Notes: generated from the letters alone by a model not told the origin. A stretch of DNA of 64,000 bases from Thermomicrobiales bacterium (GCA_030446685.1 JAUJMV010000001.1:18273-82272); one strand, 5' to 3'. Positions 44,882 through 54,322 are shown, counted from the first letter of the stretch. A program made the numbers and translations.

Positions 44882-45430
44882 TTAGACGAGGGTGATCTGC
44901 TCGACCAGGCCGCTCTCGCGGACCTTGAGCGGGCCGGAGGGGGTGGTCAGGACGAGCGGCTGGCCGGCGATCGCCGCGCCGTAGATGTTGTAGATGCCGG
45001 CGAGCTGGCGGCGGTAGATGCGCGGCGGCACCAGGAGGTAGAGGGCCGGGGCGCCGGTCTCGTCGTGGAGGCGGGCGCCCGCCTCCACGATGAAGCGTTC
45101 GAGGCCCTGCTTGGTCAGCTTGCCGCGATACTCCAGCAGCCCGAGGGTCTGGTGCGAGCGGTAGAGGGCCGAGCGGATGCGCGCCGTCTCGCGCCCCTCG
45201 TTGAGCCGGCGGGCCAGCTCGCCCCGCAGCGGCTCGGCATCGTCCGCCGGGGCTTCCCGCGCGCGCAGCCCGACGCTGGCGAGGAGGGCGTCGACCGCGG
45301 CGTCGGTCGCCACCGGGGCCGGCGCGACGGGGGGCGCCGCCCGCGCCTCGGCCTCGCGCCGGGCGATCAGCCGGTGCAGGACGTCGAGCGGCAGGTGCTT
45401 GAGCGGAATCTTGTCCTGTGGCGTCGCCAT
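44882..45430 (-). CDS. Hypothetical soluble protein
   Basis: 182 residues from ATG 45430 (AGAGAGGCGCGGAG). The N-terminus, KIPLKHLPLDVLHRLIARRE, is helical and charged; a Pro/Ala linker follows. The C-terminal half (RIRSALYRSHQTLGLLEYRG, GLERFIVEAGARLHDETGAP, ALYLLVPPRIYRRQLAGIYN) looks like a compact alpha/beta domain. I do not recognise the family. It is divergent from the ECF sigma factor gene at 45614. Confidence 0.65.
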   Translation of the reverse strand: MATPQDKIPLKHLPLDVLHRLIARREAEARAAPPVAPAPVATDAAVDALLASVGLRAREAPADDAEPLRGELARRLNEGRETARIRSALYRSHQTLGLLEYRGKLTKQGLERFIVEAGARLHDETGAPALYLLVPPRIYRRQLAGIYNIYGAAIAGQPLVLTTPSGPLKVRESGLVEQITLV

Positions 45431-45613
45431 CTCCGCGCCTCTCTCGTCAGTCGCCGCCAGGGCTCACGTTGCTATGATACCACCGCGCACCGGGAGCGCC
45501 CGGTGGCGGGAAAACGATGTAACCCTTCCGGTGTTCCACCCGACTATCAGACAGAAGGCGCACGACAGAAGGCGCGCGAGTGGCGCGCCGGGTCCTGCGG
45601 GAGGGGGGCATCC

Positions 45614-46795
45614 GTGGTTATGAGATCGCTGGACGAGACGACTCCCACGCCGGATCCTACCGCCGTCGAGCGGCGCCGGCTCGTCCATCTGTGCGCCTGG
45701 CTCACCAAAGACGCGGACGCGGCGGAGGATCTGGCCCAGGAGACGCTGCTGGAAGCCTGGCGGCACGAATCGGCGCTACGCGACCCGCGGAAGCGGCCAC
45801 AATGGCTCGCCGGCATCGCCCGCAATGTCTGCCTGCGCTGGGGCCAGCGCCGCGGGCGGGAACGCGTCTTGCTCGCGCGCCTCCACGCGGGGCAGGGCAA
45901 CCCCGCGCCGATGGACGAAGAACCGGCGACGGATGCCTTCGCGCCCGAGGTCGAGCTGGAGCGGGACGAACTGGCCGACCTGCTGGACCGGGCGCTGGCG
46001 CTGCTGCCGCCCACAACCCGTGACGTGCTGGTGGCGCGCTACGTCGAGGAGGCCCCGCACGTCGCGATCGCCGCGCGGCTGCGCCTGAGCGAGGGCGCGG
46101 TCAAGGTGCGGCTGCACCGCGGGCGGCTCGCACTCCAGCGGGTGCTCGCCACCGAGTTGCGTCAGGAGGCTGCCGCCTACGGTCTCCGCGCGACCGGCGC
46201 CGCCGGGTGGCGGGAGACGCGCATCTGGTGCCCGATCTGCGGCGAACGCCGGTTGGTCGGCGACTTCGACACCGCCGCCGGCCGGCTGCTGCTGCGCTGC
46301 CCCGGCTGTTACCCCACCAGGGCCGACGGCTTCAACTCGCGGACCCACGATCCGGCGTTGTTCGCGGGTGTCAAGGGTTATAAGCCCGCGTTCTCGCGCG
46401 TGCTGGCCGCCGCGAACGAGTATTTCGGCGCGGCGATGGCAACACGCGCCGCGCCCTGCCTCCACTGCGGCCGCGAGATGCCGTTGCGGGAGGGGTCGCC
46501 GACCTCGCTCGAGCCGTGGCGGCGGACACCGTTTGCCCTCCACGTTACCTGCGACCGTTGTCGGGCGACGACGGACTGCTGCCTCGTCGGGCTGGCATAC
46601 GGGCTGCCCGAGGCGCGCCGCTTCTGGCGGCGGCACCCCCGGATCAGGACGCTGCCGATTCGTCGGGTGGAGTATGGCGGGGTGGCCGCGCTCGTGATCA
46701 CCGTCGAGAGCGTGACGGAGCGGGCGACGCTCGACGTCATCGCCGCGCGGGACACCTTCCGGCCCCTCGACGTGCATGGCGCGCCCGGTGCGTAG
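45614..46795 (+). CDS. ECF RNA polymerase sigma factor with C-terminal zinc-binding extension
   Basis: 393 residues from GTG 45614 (GGGAGGGGGG upstream; ATG at 45620 also possible). Region 2 spans LVHLCAWLTKDADAAEDLAQ ETLLEAWRHES to RPQWLAGIARNVCLRW; region 4 is LALLPPTTRDVLVARYVEEA ... RLSEGAVKVRLHRGRLAL. The following ~200 residues carry four cysteine pairs (WCPICGE, RCPGCYP, PCLHCGR, CDRCRATTDCC) and a small domain with ERATLDVIAARDTFRPLDV. No anti-sigma gene is adjacent, so the extension may sense or regulate. GTAACC-N17-GACTAT upstream (from about 45518) could be an autoregulated ECF promoter, and a 12-bp direct repeat (45550, 45564) follows it. Confidence 0.86.
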   Translation: MVMRSLDETTPTPDPTAVERRRLVHLCAWLTKDADAAEDLAQETLLEAWRHESALRDPRKRPQWLAGIARNVCLRWGQRRGRERVLLARLHAGQGNPAPMDEEPATDAFAPEVELERDELADLLDRALALLPPTTRDVLVARYVEEAPHVAIAARLRLSEGAVKVRLHRGRLALQRVLATELRQEAAAYGLRATGAAGWRETRIWCPICGERRLVGDFDTAAGRLLLRCPGCYPTRADGFNSRTHDPALFAGVKGYKPAFSRVLAAANEYFGAAMATRAAPCLHCGREMPLREGSPTSLEPWRRTPFALHVTCDRCRATTDCCLVGLAYGLPEARRFWRRHPRIRTLPIRRVEYGGVAALVITVESVTERATLDVIAARDTFRPLDVHGAPGA

Positions 46796-46822
46796 GCCGA
46801 GACGAGCGGCCGGGGGCTGACG

Positions 46823-48085
46823 ATGCTCGCCGTGCTGCGGCAGCGCGACTTCGCCCTCCTCTGGTTCGGCGGCCTCGTCTCGCTGACGGGCGACTGGGTG
46901 CTGATCACCGCCCTCCCCTTCTTCCTGTACGAGCGCACCGGCTCCGCACTCGCCACGAGCGCCTGGCTGACGGCCTACCTCGTGCCGTCGGTCCTCCTCG
47001 GCTCGGTCGCCGGCGTCTTCGTGGACCGCTGGGACCGGCGGCGCACGATGATCGCCTGCGGCCTGGCCCGCGGGGTGTTGCTGCTCCTGCTCCTCCTGGT
47101 GGACGGGGAGGACCGGCTCTGGCTGGCCTACGCGGTGGCCGCGCTCGAGGCAACCCTCACCGCGTTCTTCGGCCCGGCGGAGAACGCGCTCCTCCCGACA
47201 CTCGTCGGCGAGGAGCATCTGGCGCCGGCCAACGCGCTCAACGCGCTCAACAACAACCTGGCCCGCCTGATCGGCCCGCCGCTCGGCGGGACGCTGGTCG
47301 GACTGGCCGGCTTACCGGCCGTGGTCCTCGTGGACAGCGCCTCGTACTTCATCGGCGCGGCGCTGATCGCCGCGATGGCGGCGCGGCCGGCGCGGGCTGG
47401 TGGGCTTGTCGCGCCGGCCGCGCGTGCGGGCGCGACTTGGGACGCTGTCCGGCGGGACTGGCGGGAGGGGCTGGGGCTGATCCGGCGCGCCCGGCTGGTC
47501 GCCGTGGTCTTCGCGGTCGTCGGTGTCTCCACCTTCGCCGATAGCATGAACAGCGCCCTGCTGGTGCCGTTCGTGGACACGGTCCTGCGCGCCGGCGCGC
47601 AGGGCTTCGGCTGGCTGCTGACCGTCCAGGCCGTCGGCGGGCTCCTCGCCAGCGCAGTCATCGGGCGGGCCGGGCGGGCGCTGTCGCCGGCCCGGCTCCT
47701 GACGCTCAGTTGCCTCGGCACCGGCCTGATGTCCCTGGTCCTGGTCACGTTCCCCTCGCTGGCGCTGGCACTGGTCTTCTCGGCGATCGGCGGTGTTCCC
47801 GCGGTCGGCTACCAGGTCGGCACACAAACCCTCTTGCAGCGTGGCGTGGCGGACGCCTACCGCGGGCGGGTTTTCGGGGCGCTGGACACGACCAATGCGC
47901 TGCTCCGGCTGGCGGGGCTGGCGCTGGCCGGCGGCCTGGGCGATGTCGTCGGCATCCTGCCGATGCTGTACGTGATGGGCGGGCTCCGGTTCCTGTCCGG
48001 CGTCGTGGCGCTGGTGGCCGTGCCAACTGGTAGGGCGAGCGAGGCGGCAACTGCCGACCCGCCGCCGATTGCTCGGAAGTCATGA
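46823..48085 (+). CDS. MFS transporter
   Basis: 420 residues with about 12 helices, from ATG 46823, 27 bases after the sigma factor gene. It opens MLAVLRQRDFALLWFGGLVS LTGDWVLITALPFF; the conserved cytoplasmic loop after helix 2 is VFVDRWDRRRTMIACGLARG; the loop between halves is GATWDAVRRDWREGLGLIRR. The order and the ALNNNLARLIGPPLGGTLV motif fit the DHA3/macrolide-type efflux branch of MFS. Close linkage suggests control by the ECF sigma factor. The substrate is unknown. Confidence 0.87.
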   Translation: MLAVLRQRDFALLWFGGLVSLTGDWVLITALPFFLYERTGSALATSAWLTAYLVPSVLLGSVAGVFVDRWDRRRTMIACGLARGVLLLLLLLVDGEDRLWLAYAVAALEATLTAFFGPAENALLPTLVGEEHLAPANALNALNNNLARLIGPPLGGTLVGLAGLPAVVLVDSASYFIGAALIAAMAARPARAGGLVAPAARAGATWDAVRRDWREGLGLIRRARLVAVVFAVVGVSTFADSMNSALLVPFVDTVLRAGAQGFGWLLTVQAVGGLLASAVIGRAGRALSPARLLTLSCLGTGLMSLVLVTFPSLALALVFSAIGGVPAVGYQVGTQTLLQRGVADAYRGRVFGALDTTNALLRLAGLALAGGLGDVVGILPMLYVMGGLRFLSGVVALVAVPTGRASEAATADPPPIARKS

Positions 48086-48257
48086 GCCAACGCCGGTTGA
48101 GCCACACCGGATCGGGACGAGCATTAGCCGCTGTACCGATCCCTCCTCGCCGTGAGTACCCCTCGTCGACAAGTGAGGATGTGTTATAAGGGGGCGGAGC
48201 AACGCCGCGCGGCGTGGCCGTGGCCAATCAATGCTGGCGTTTTTCGCGGGAGGATGA

Positions 48258-49067
48258 GTGGAGAGCGGCGCGATCGACCAGTTCCGCGCGGCGGCGATCG
48301 AGGCCGCGCGCCTGGCGGGGGCGATCCAGTTGGCGAGCCTGGGGCGGGTGGAGCGGATCGAGTTCAAGGGCCGCGTCGACCTGGTCACCGAGGTCGACAA
48401 GCGGTCGGAGGCGGCGATCGTCGGCCTGCTGGCGGGGCGCTTCCCCGACCATCGGATCGTCGCCGAGGAGGGGACCGGCGAGGCGGCGGGGGCGTCGCCC
48501 TACCGCTGGCTGATCGACCCGCTCGACGGGACGACCAACTACGCGCACGCCTTCCCCTATTTCGGAGTGTCGCTGGCGCTGCAGCGGGCGGGCGAGCTGA
48601 TCCTCGGTGTCGTCTACGACCCGGTGAAGGACGAGCTCTTTCGCGCCGAGCGAGGCGGCGGGGCCTTCCTCAACGACCGGCCGCTCGCGGTCTCGGCGAC
48701 GACGGAGATCCTGCGGAGCCTGCTGGCGACCGGCTTCCCGTACGACATGACCAAACGCCCGACCACGCTGGCCCACTGGACGGCGTTCAGCTACGCCGCG
48801 CAGGGGATCCGGCGCAACGGGGCCGCCGCGCTCGACCTGTGCTACGTCGCGGCGGGGCGGCTCGACGGCTTCTATGAGGCGCACCTCGGCCCGTGGGACT
48901 GCGGCGCGGGCGGGCTGATCGTCGCGGAGGCGGGCGGGCGGATCAGCGACTACGCGGGCGGGCCGTTCGATCCGTTCCGGGGCGAGATCGTCGCCAGCAA
49001 CGGCCACCTGCACGACGCCATGCTCGCGATCATCGCGGCGGCGACGCCGCGCCCGACGGCGACCTGA
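48258..49067 (+). CDS. Inositol-1-monophosphatase family protein
   Basis: 269 residues from GTG 48258 (GGGAGGATGA). The metal and substrate motifs are in order: RVDLVTEVDKRSEAAIVGLL, IVAEEGTGEA, LIDPLDGTTNYAHAFPYFGV (DPLDGT) and GPWDCGAGGLIVAEAGGRIS (WDxxAG). It removes phosphate from inositol monophosphate or a related sugar phosphate using magnesium. A TTATAA-type box at about 48184 may be its -10. The next gene follows after 73 bases. Confidence 0.92.
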   Translation: MESGAIDQFRAAAIEAARLAGAIQLASLGRVERIEFKGRVDLVTEVDKRSEAAIVGLLAGRFPDHRIVAEEGTGEAAGASPYRWLIDPLDGTTNYAHAFPYFGVSLALQRAGELILGVVYDPVKDELFRAERGGGAFLNDRPLAVSATTEILRSLLATGFPYDMTKRPTTLAHWTAFSYAAQGIRRNGAAALDLCYVAAGRLDGFYEAHLGPWDCGAGGLIVAEAGGRISDYAGGPFDPFRGEIVASNGHLHDAMLAIIAAATPRPTAT

Positions 49068-49140
49068 AGGCGACCGGCAGGCGGCCCGCGAGGCGTGCCG
49101 CGGGCGCGGCGAGACGAGCGAGCGAGCGGGGAACGCGCTG

Positions 49141-49584
49141 ATGGATAACCCCTACGACCTCGGCGGCGACCGCCTGGTCCGCGCGATCGGGCGGGTCGAG
49201 GTGTTGAACGTCTTCTTCCCGCGCCTGCGCCACTCGCTGATCCTCGATACGCGCCACGACCGGGACCGGGCCGTGCCGCCGGCGATCATCGTGGACGGGA
49301 TGGTCGGGTCGCCGGAGGAGCGGATGCGCTCGTTCGCCCGCCTGCGGCCCGAACTGCCGATCCCCGCGCGGATCGCGGTCGCCTCCTGGCTCGGCTCGAT
49401 CCGCGCGCTGGTGGAGGCGGGCGTCTACGCGGCGATCCTCGAGCGCTGGCTGGCGCTGGGCTATCCCCGTGGCGAGCGGGACGCCGAGCGCGCCTTCCGC
49501 CAGCTCGCGCGCCTCGAACGGGCGGCCCTGCGCGATCTCCTCACCGGCGCGACCAGCAAGGCGATCTGGGAGCGGCCGGAGTAG
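49141..49584 (+). CDS. Conserved-looking hypothetical protein
   Basis: 147 residues. MDNPYDLGGDRLVRAIGRVE VLNVFFPRLRHSLILDTRHD begins a beta-rich N-terminal part. The C-terminal half is helical (MRSFARLRPELPIPARIAVA, SIRALVEAGVYAAILERWLA, RDAERAFRQLARLERAALRD). No family is recognised and there are no catalytic motifs. It lies on the same strand as the inositol phosphatase and is possibly cotranscribed. Confidence 0.65.
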   Translation: MDNPYDLGGDRLVRAIGRVEVLNVFFPRLRHSLILDTRHDRDRAVPPAIIVDGMVGSPEERMRSFARLRPELPIPARIAVASWLGSIRALVEAGVYAAILERWLALGYPRGERDAERAFRQLARLERAALRDLLTGATSKAIWERPE

Positions 49585-49668
49585 GCGCGGGGACGCGGGG
49601 CGGAGAGTGTGGGGCGTGGAGGCGAAGGCGGGGGGCGCAGGGCGGCGCGCTCGGGGGTGACAGATCGG

Positions 49669-50232
49669 ATGTGCCGGGGTGATGCTGCTGAAACGGCGTT
49701 GGTCCTGGAGACGGAGCGGCTGGTATTGCACCCCTTCCGCCCGGAGGACGCCCCCGCGATCTTCGCCTATGCCGCGGACCCCGAGGTCGCGCGGTACACC
49801 GGCTGGGCGCCGCACCGGTCCCTCGACGACACCGGGGCCTTCCTGCGCCGGGTGGCGGAGCGCCACCGCGACGAGGGCCTGCCCTCGTGGGCGATCTGGC
49901 ACCGGGGCGATGGCGTGTTGATCGGCCAGTGCGAGTTCCTGCGGCGGTCGTCGCGCGATGGGTGGGCCGAGATCGGCTACGCGCTGTCGAGGGCGCGTTG
50001 GGGGCGGGGCTACACCGCCGAGGCGCTGCGGGCCGTCGTCACCTTCGGGTTCTCGCGGCTGGGGCTGAACCGGGTGCAGGGGACCTGCCAGGCGACCAAC
50101 AGGGCGTCCGCGCGCGTGATGGAGAAGGCCGGGATGACGCTCGAAGGGACCCTGCGGGAGAGCTGGTTCGCCGACGGCGCCTACCGCGATCGGCTACTCT
50201 ACGCCGTCCTGCGCCGCGAGTGGCCCGGCTGA
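49669..50232 (+). CDS. GNAT acetyltransferase, RimJ/RimL type
   Basis: 187 residues from ATG 49669 (GGGGGTGA ahead; GTG 49657 possible). LVLETERLVLHPFRPEDAPA opens the RimJ-like fold; IGQCEFLRRSSRDGWAEIGY is followed by the acetyl-CoA-binding ARWGRGYTAEALRAVVTFGF and NRVQGTCQATNRASARVMEK AGM, the hallmark of Acetyltransf_3. It N-acetylates a protein N-terminus, antibiotic or other amine; the target is unknown. Confidence 0.9.
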   Translation: MCRGDAAETALVLETERLVLHPFRPEDAPAIFAYAADPEVARYTGWAPHRSLDDTGAFLRRVAERHRDEGLPSWAIWHRGDGVLIGQCEFLRRSSRDGWAEIGYALSRARWGRGYTAEALRAVVTFGFSRLGLNRVQGTCQATNRASARVMEKAGMTLEGTLRESWFADGAYRDRLLYAVLRREWPG

Positions 50233-50314
50233 TCCGGCGCCCGGCCCACCCGCCGAACAAGGGCGGGCAAGGATTCGGTAACGCCCGGTTGCACCCCGGT
50301 TCATATATCGCGGC

Positions 50315-51044
50315 TCAGGTCGCTACCGACCACGGCACGGCGTGACGAACGAAGTGGGAAATCTCACGCAGCATCGCTTCGAGGGCGTTCACGTCGTCCA
50401 GCGCCTGATCGGCGCGCAGATAGGAATCCAGCGGCGCGAGGATTTCTCGGTACGCCTCGGTTCGGGTTCAGGAATCTTGGGATCACTGCTCGTTTGTCGA
50501 AACTGTACTCCCCATGGCGATCCCAGATGAAGAGACGCAGCTCGTAGAGGATGGTATTCACGACCGAATCCGCGTCCGCTCGGCCTCCGGCCTTTGGTCG
50601 ATGAGTTTGCGCGCAGCCAGGGATAGAACACCCGGACCTCCGCGCGAATATCCGCGGCGGATGGCGCGGGAAGCGCGCGCAAGTTGTACTCTCCCCAGAG
50701 GACCATCCCCTGCTGCTTCAGCCGCAGGACCTCGCTGGCAAGGCCGCGTTCGGGATCAAACGGAGCGATCAGCTCCCGCTCGCGAATGACCACCGCGCCG
50801 AAGTCCTTGGGGATGTGGTAGAGCATTCGGTAGTGCTCTGCCAGAGCGCGCGTCGATCGCGCCACTTCCACGGCATCGTCGCGAATGACGACTGCGTATC
50901 AATATCGCTCCTTCCGGGGAGGCGGCTCCCGTGGCGAGCGAGCCGATCAGCACTACCGCCAGCACGTCATCATCGAGCTGCGACGTCCCCGGCGAACTGC
51001 CGCACGATGGTCCAGGCACATTCTTGCGTAATTGTTCGGGGCAT
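50315..51044 (-). pseudogene. Nucleotidyltransferase remnant with several frameshifts
   Basis: From ATG 51044 (PRTITQECAWTIVRQFAGDV) the frame must shift at least four times to read VLAVVLIGSLATGAASPEG, SDIDT, VVIRDDAVEVARSTRALAEH, then YHIPKDFGAVVIRERELIAP, NTILYELRLFIWDRHGEYSF and finally EISHFVRHAVPWSVAT to TGA at 50315-50317. GSxATGxxSPxSDID is the nucleotidyltransferase metal-binding motif of minimal/aminoglycoside-type enzymes. Base composition is visibly less GC-rich than the neighbours, which suggests acquired DNA. Real decay is more likely here than in the single-shift genes. Confidence 0.65.
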
Positions 51045-51071
51045 CCTGGTCACCTTCCCCGCGCCAAGAGG

Positions 51072-51388
51072 TCAGTCGGGTAGTTGCCGGCGCGCCTGCC
51101 GCACCGCGTCGGCCAGCAGCGCGGCGAGGGCGTCGCCGATGGCGTCGAGGGCGGCGGGTCGTCCGCGAGGATGGCGGCGAGCGGCGGATCGCCGGTCAGG
51201 GCGGTGACGATCACCTTCAGCCCTTCGGGCGGCAGGGGGCGGTCGCCGGGTTCCACGGCGGCGTAGATGGCGTCGTAGAGGCGGCGGTCGAGGACCTCCT
51301 GCGCCGGTTCGGGTAGTCCCGGCTCGTAGCTGAACTGGAGATCGCTCGTCAGGTTGACGCAGGGATCGCCCGGCGATTCCAGGCGCAC
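51072..51388 (-). CDS. Hypothetical protein, frameshifted, start uncertain
   Basis: Reads [60 protein letters not shown] and LAAILADD, then a shift near 51155 gives [26 protein letters not shown] and a stop at 51072. The sense of the sequence continues upstream of the GTG at 51388, so the start is unclear and overlaps the end of the CoA-transferase frame. It could be a small independent protein. No family is recognised. Confidence 0.4.
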
Positions 51389-52626
51389 GGCGAGGTGGAA
51401 CCTGATTGCGGGGGTCGCGCGCGACGCGTCCCGCTCGGTCGCGCGACCGCCCCCGCTTCGCGCAGCCGCGCGATCTCCCCGGCGTCGTAGCCGAGTTCGG
51501 CGAGAACCTCGTCGGTGTGCTGGCCGAGCAGCGGCGGCGCCTGGCGCGCGGCCGCGGGGTCGCGCTGAGGCGGTAGGGGAAGCCGGGGACGTGGAGGTCG
51601 GGGATCGTCGGGTGGGGGAGGGGCTGCTTCAGGCCGAGGTGGAGCGTCTGCGGCTCGGCGAAGACCTGATCGACCGTGGCGATCGGCCCCGCCGGCACCC
51701 CGGCCGCGTCGAGCCGTGCCATCACCTCGGCCGTGGTGTGGCGCGACAGCGCGCCCTCGATCACCGCGTAGAGCGGCTCGCGGTGGGCCATCCGCAGGGC
51801 GTTGGAGGCGAAGCGGGGGTCGGCGGCGGCCTCCGGCAGATCGAACGCCGCGCAGAAGCGCGCCCAGAGGGCCTCGTTGCCGATCGGTAGGTTGACGTAA
51901 CCATCGGCGGTGGTGAAGGTGTCGTAGGGGACGACGGTCTGGTGGCGGTTGCCCTGGCGCTGGGGGACCTCGCCGGTGGCGAAGTAGCCGACGGCGTAGT
52001 AGACGAGGAGCGCCACCTGGCTGCCGAGCATCGAGGTGTCGATGTACTGCCCCTCGCCGGTGCGCTCGCGGTGGAGCAGGGCGCTGGCGATGGCGAAGGC
52101 GGCGAACATGCCGGTCGTCATGTCGGCGATCGGCACGCCCATCTTGGTCGGCGGGCCGTCCGCCTCGCCGGTCAGGCTCATCATGCCGGACATCCCCTGG
52201 ACGACGAGGTCGTAGGCGGGGCGCCGGTGGCCCGGCCCGTCCTGGCCGAAGCCGGAGATCGAGCAGTAGACGAGGTCGGGCTTGATCGCGCGCAGGTTGT
52301 CGTAGCCGAGGCCGAGGCGGGCGGCGGTGCCGGGGCTGAAGTTCTCGACGACGACATCGGCCCGGCGGGCGAGGCGGCGCGCGATCTCCTTGCCGGCCGG
52401 GTCCTTCAGGTTGACGGTGACGCTGCGCTTGTTGCGGTTGATGCTCAGGTAGTAGGCGCTCTCCCCTCCAGGAAGGGGGGACCCCAGGGGCGGGTGTCGT
52501 CCCCCTGCCCGGCTGCTCGATCTTGACCACATCGGCGCCCATGTCGCCGAGCATCATCGTGCAGTACGGCCCGGCCATCACCCGCGTCAGGTCGAGGACC
52601 CGCATCCCGGTCAGCGGTTGCGCCAT
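51349..52626 (-). CDS. Class III CoA-transferase (CaiB/BaiF), three frameshifts
   Basis: ATG 52626 (GGGGAG ahead). [34 protein letters not shown] is the family N-terminus. Shifts near 52490 and 52465 are each repaired by one G and give [34 protein letters not shown]. The active-site Asp is in [18 protein letters not shown] third shift near 51560 gives [35 protein letters not shown]. It transfers CoA between carboxylic acids. The C-terminus beyond LREAGAV is longer than usual and its end is uncertain. A TACAAT box at 52715-52720 (minus strand) is a likely -10. Confidence 0.83.
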   Translation of the reverse strand: MAQPLTGMRVLDLTRVMAGPYCTMMLGDMGADVVKIEQPGRGTTPAPGVPPSWRGERLLPEHQPQQAQRHRQPEGPGRQGDRAPPRPPGRCRRRELQPRHRRPPRPRLRQPARDQARPRLLLDLRLRPGRAGPPAPRLRPRRPGDVRHDEPDRRGGRPADQDGRADRRHDDRHVRRLRHRQRPAPPRAHRRGAVHRHLDARQPGGAPRLLRRRLLRHRRGPPAPGQPPPDRRPLRHLHHRRWLRQPTDRQRGPLGALLRGVRSAGGRRRPPLRLQRPADGPPRAALRGDRGRAVAPHHGRGDGTARRGRGAGGADRHGRSGLRRAADAPPRPEAAPPPPDDPRPPRPRLPLPPQRDPAAARQAPPLLGQHTDEVLAELGYDAGEIARLREAGAVARPSGTRRARPPQSGSTSPCAWNRRAIPAST

Positions 52627-52729
52627 GCCCAGACTCCCCACCCCATCCGATCCGACGGTACGGCGCGCCGACGCAGCGACGGCGCCGCCGCCGGCCCACG
52701 CTCAAACGGACGCGATTGTAGCACAGCCG

Positions 52730-53060
52730 GGCGAGCGGGCCGTGGGTAGACCGGCCTTGCCGCCGGGCGTCGGCGGGACCGGGGGCGCCGCCGCGCCGCG
52801 TGGGGGCGATGCCGAACGGGGCGCCGCGCGCCGCTATTGGGCCGCGGCGCCTCGGGGAGGGGAGGGGAGAGGGCGAGCCTGTGGCAATGGAGGGCGTGGG
52901 CCGCAACGAGCCAGGCTCACAGGACGGGGGAATACGGAGCGCGGACGGGGCTCCCGGGGGAGCGCCCGGTAATGGCAAGAGTAAGGTCGGGAGGGTCGGC
53001 ATTGGGATGCGCCAGGGGAACCGATCTCATTCAATTGTTACCGGCCCTCCCGAACCTTGT
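52730..53060 (-). ncRNA. Candidate noncoding transcript or long leader
   Basis: A strong minus-strand promoter at 53065-53093 points into a gene-free stretch, while the CoA-transferase has its own -10 further down. The first ~90 bases can fold into a long imperfect hairpin: AAGGTTCGGGAGGGCCGG near 53037-53057 pairs with CCGACCCTCCCGACCTT near 52983-53000. No known RNA family is recognised. The 3' end is undefined. Confidence 0.3.
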
Positions 53061-53064
53061 CCCT

Positions 53065-53093
53065 ACTCTAGCACGCGCCGGCCCTCTTGTCAA
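53065..53093 (-). promoter_or_regulatory. Sigma-70 promoter, minus strand
   Basis: Minus strand TTGACA (53093-53088), 17-base spacer, TAGAGT (53070-53065). A palindrome CTTTGCAAAG lies just upstream (53096-53105), between this and the selD promoter. Confidence 0.65.
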
Positions 53094-53156
53094 TACTTTG
53101 CAAAGCATTTGTTGGGTAGTCGCGCAGAAAGAGAGTCGGCGCCCGGCGAGGTTGTG

Positions 53157-53186
53157 TTGACAAGCGGGGTGGCGGGTGAGTACGAT
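53157..53186 (+). promoter_or_regulatory. selD promoter
   Basis: TTGACA (53157-53162), 18-base spacer, TACGAT (53181-53186), about 70 bases before the selD ATG. Confidence 0.7.
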
Positions 53187-53255
53187 CATCGGGGACGGCC
53201 CTACCGCTGGGCGTGCCGGCCCCTGGCGAGATGACCGGCAGCACGGGAGCGCGAG

Positions 53256-54302
53256 ATGCAGACACGCGACGAGATTCGCCTGACCACCCTGGCCTCCTGC
53301 GCCGGTTGAGCGTCGAAGATGGGCCCCGGGGCCCTGGCGCAGGTGCTGCGCCCCCTGACGCTGCTGACGCACCCCGATCTGCTGGTCGGCCTGCAGACGA
53401 GCGACGACGCCGCGGTCTTCCGCCTGAGCGCCGAGCAGGCGCTGATCCAGACGGTCGACTTCTTCCCGCCCGTCGTCGACGACCCGTACACCTACGGGGC
53501 GATCGCGGCGGCGAACGCGATGAGCGATGTCTACGCGATGGGCGGCGAGGTGCTGCTCGGGCTGAATATCGCCGCCTGGCCGGAGGACCTGCCGGGCGAG
53601 ATGCTCGGGCGCATCTTCGCGGGCGGCGCGGACAAGCTGGCCGAGGTCGGCGCGGTGATCGCCGGCGGGCACACCGTCACCGACGACGAGCCGAAGTACG
53701 GCGTCTGCGTCACCGGCACGATCCACCCCGACCGCATCCTCACCAAGGCGGGCGCGCGGCCCGGCGACCGCCTCTACCTGACCAAGCCGATCGGCACCGG
53801 GATCGTGCTGACCGCGCTCAAGCGGGAGGCGGTCGCCGCGGGCCACCTCGACGAGGCGGTGGCGGGGATGCTGCGCCTCAACCGGGTGGCGTCGCACCTG
53901 GCGCGGGAGGTCGGCGTCAACGCCTGCACCGACATCACCGGCTTCGGGCTGGCCGGGCACACCAGTGAGATGGCCGAGAAGAGCGACGTCGGCATCAGGA
54001 TCGCGGCCGGGGCGACGCCGTTCCTGGCCGGCGCGGTCGAGTACGCCGAGCGGGGAATGGTGCCGGGCGGCGTCGGGCGCAACCGCGCGCACTTCACCGC
54101 GGAGGGGCGCGTGCGCCTCCCCGCGGACCTGCCCCGGGCGCTGGACGATCTGCTCTTCGATCCGCAGACCTCCGGCGGGCTGCTGCTCGCCGTCCCCGTC
54201 GACCGCGCCGCCGCGCTCGAAGCGGCCTTCGCGCGCGAGGGGCAGCCCCTCTGGCCGCTCGGCGAGGTCGTCGAGGGGCGAGGGGTCGAGATCGTGCGGT
54301 AG
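53256..54302 (+). CDS. selD: Selenide, water dikinase with selenocysteine at the active site
   Basis: 348 residues from ATG 53256 (GGGAG six bases before). An in-frame TGA at 53307-53309 falls at residue 18 in LASCAG-U-ASKMGPGALAQV, exactly where SelD has catalytic Cys or Sec, and the frame is open and homologous on both sides. A hairpin GGGCC-CCGG-GGCCC (53321-53334) lies about 12 bases after the TGA, where a bacterial SECIS is expected. The rest is typical: SDDAAVFRLS, AANAMSDVYAMGG, GGHTVTDDEPKYG, TDITGFGLAGH and FDPQTSGGLL. It makes selenophosphate from selenide and ATP. A Sec start region is often miscalled; an ATG at 53319 would miss the active site. Confidence 0.94.
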
Positions 54303-54322
54303 CGGTGGGGGCGGCCCCGTCC

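Noticed and set aside
53307-53309. TGA in selD taken as a nonsense mutation
   Set aside because: It is exactly at the catalytic Cys/Sec position with intact homology on both sides, so selenocysteine is the better reading.
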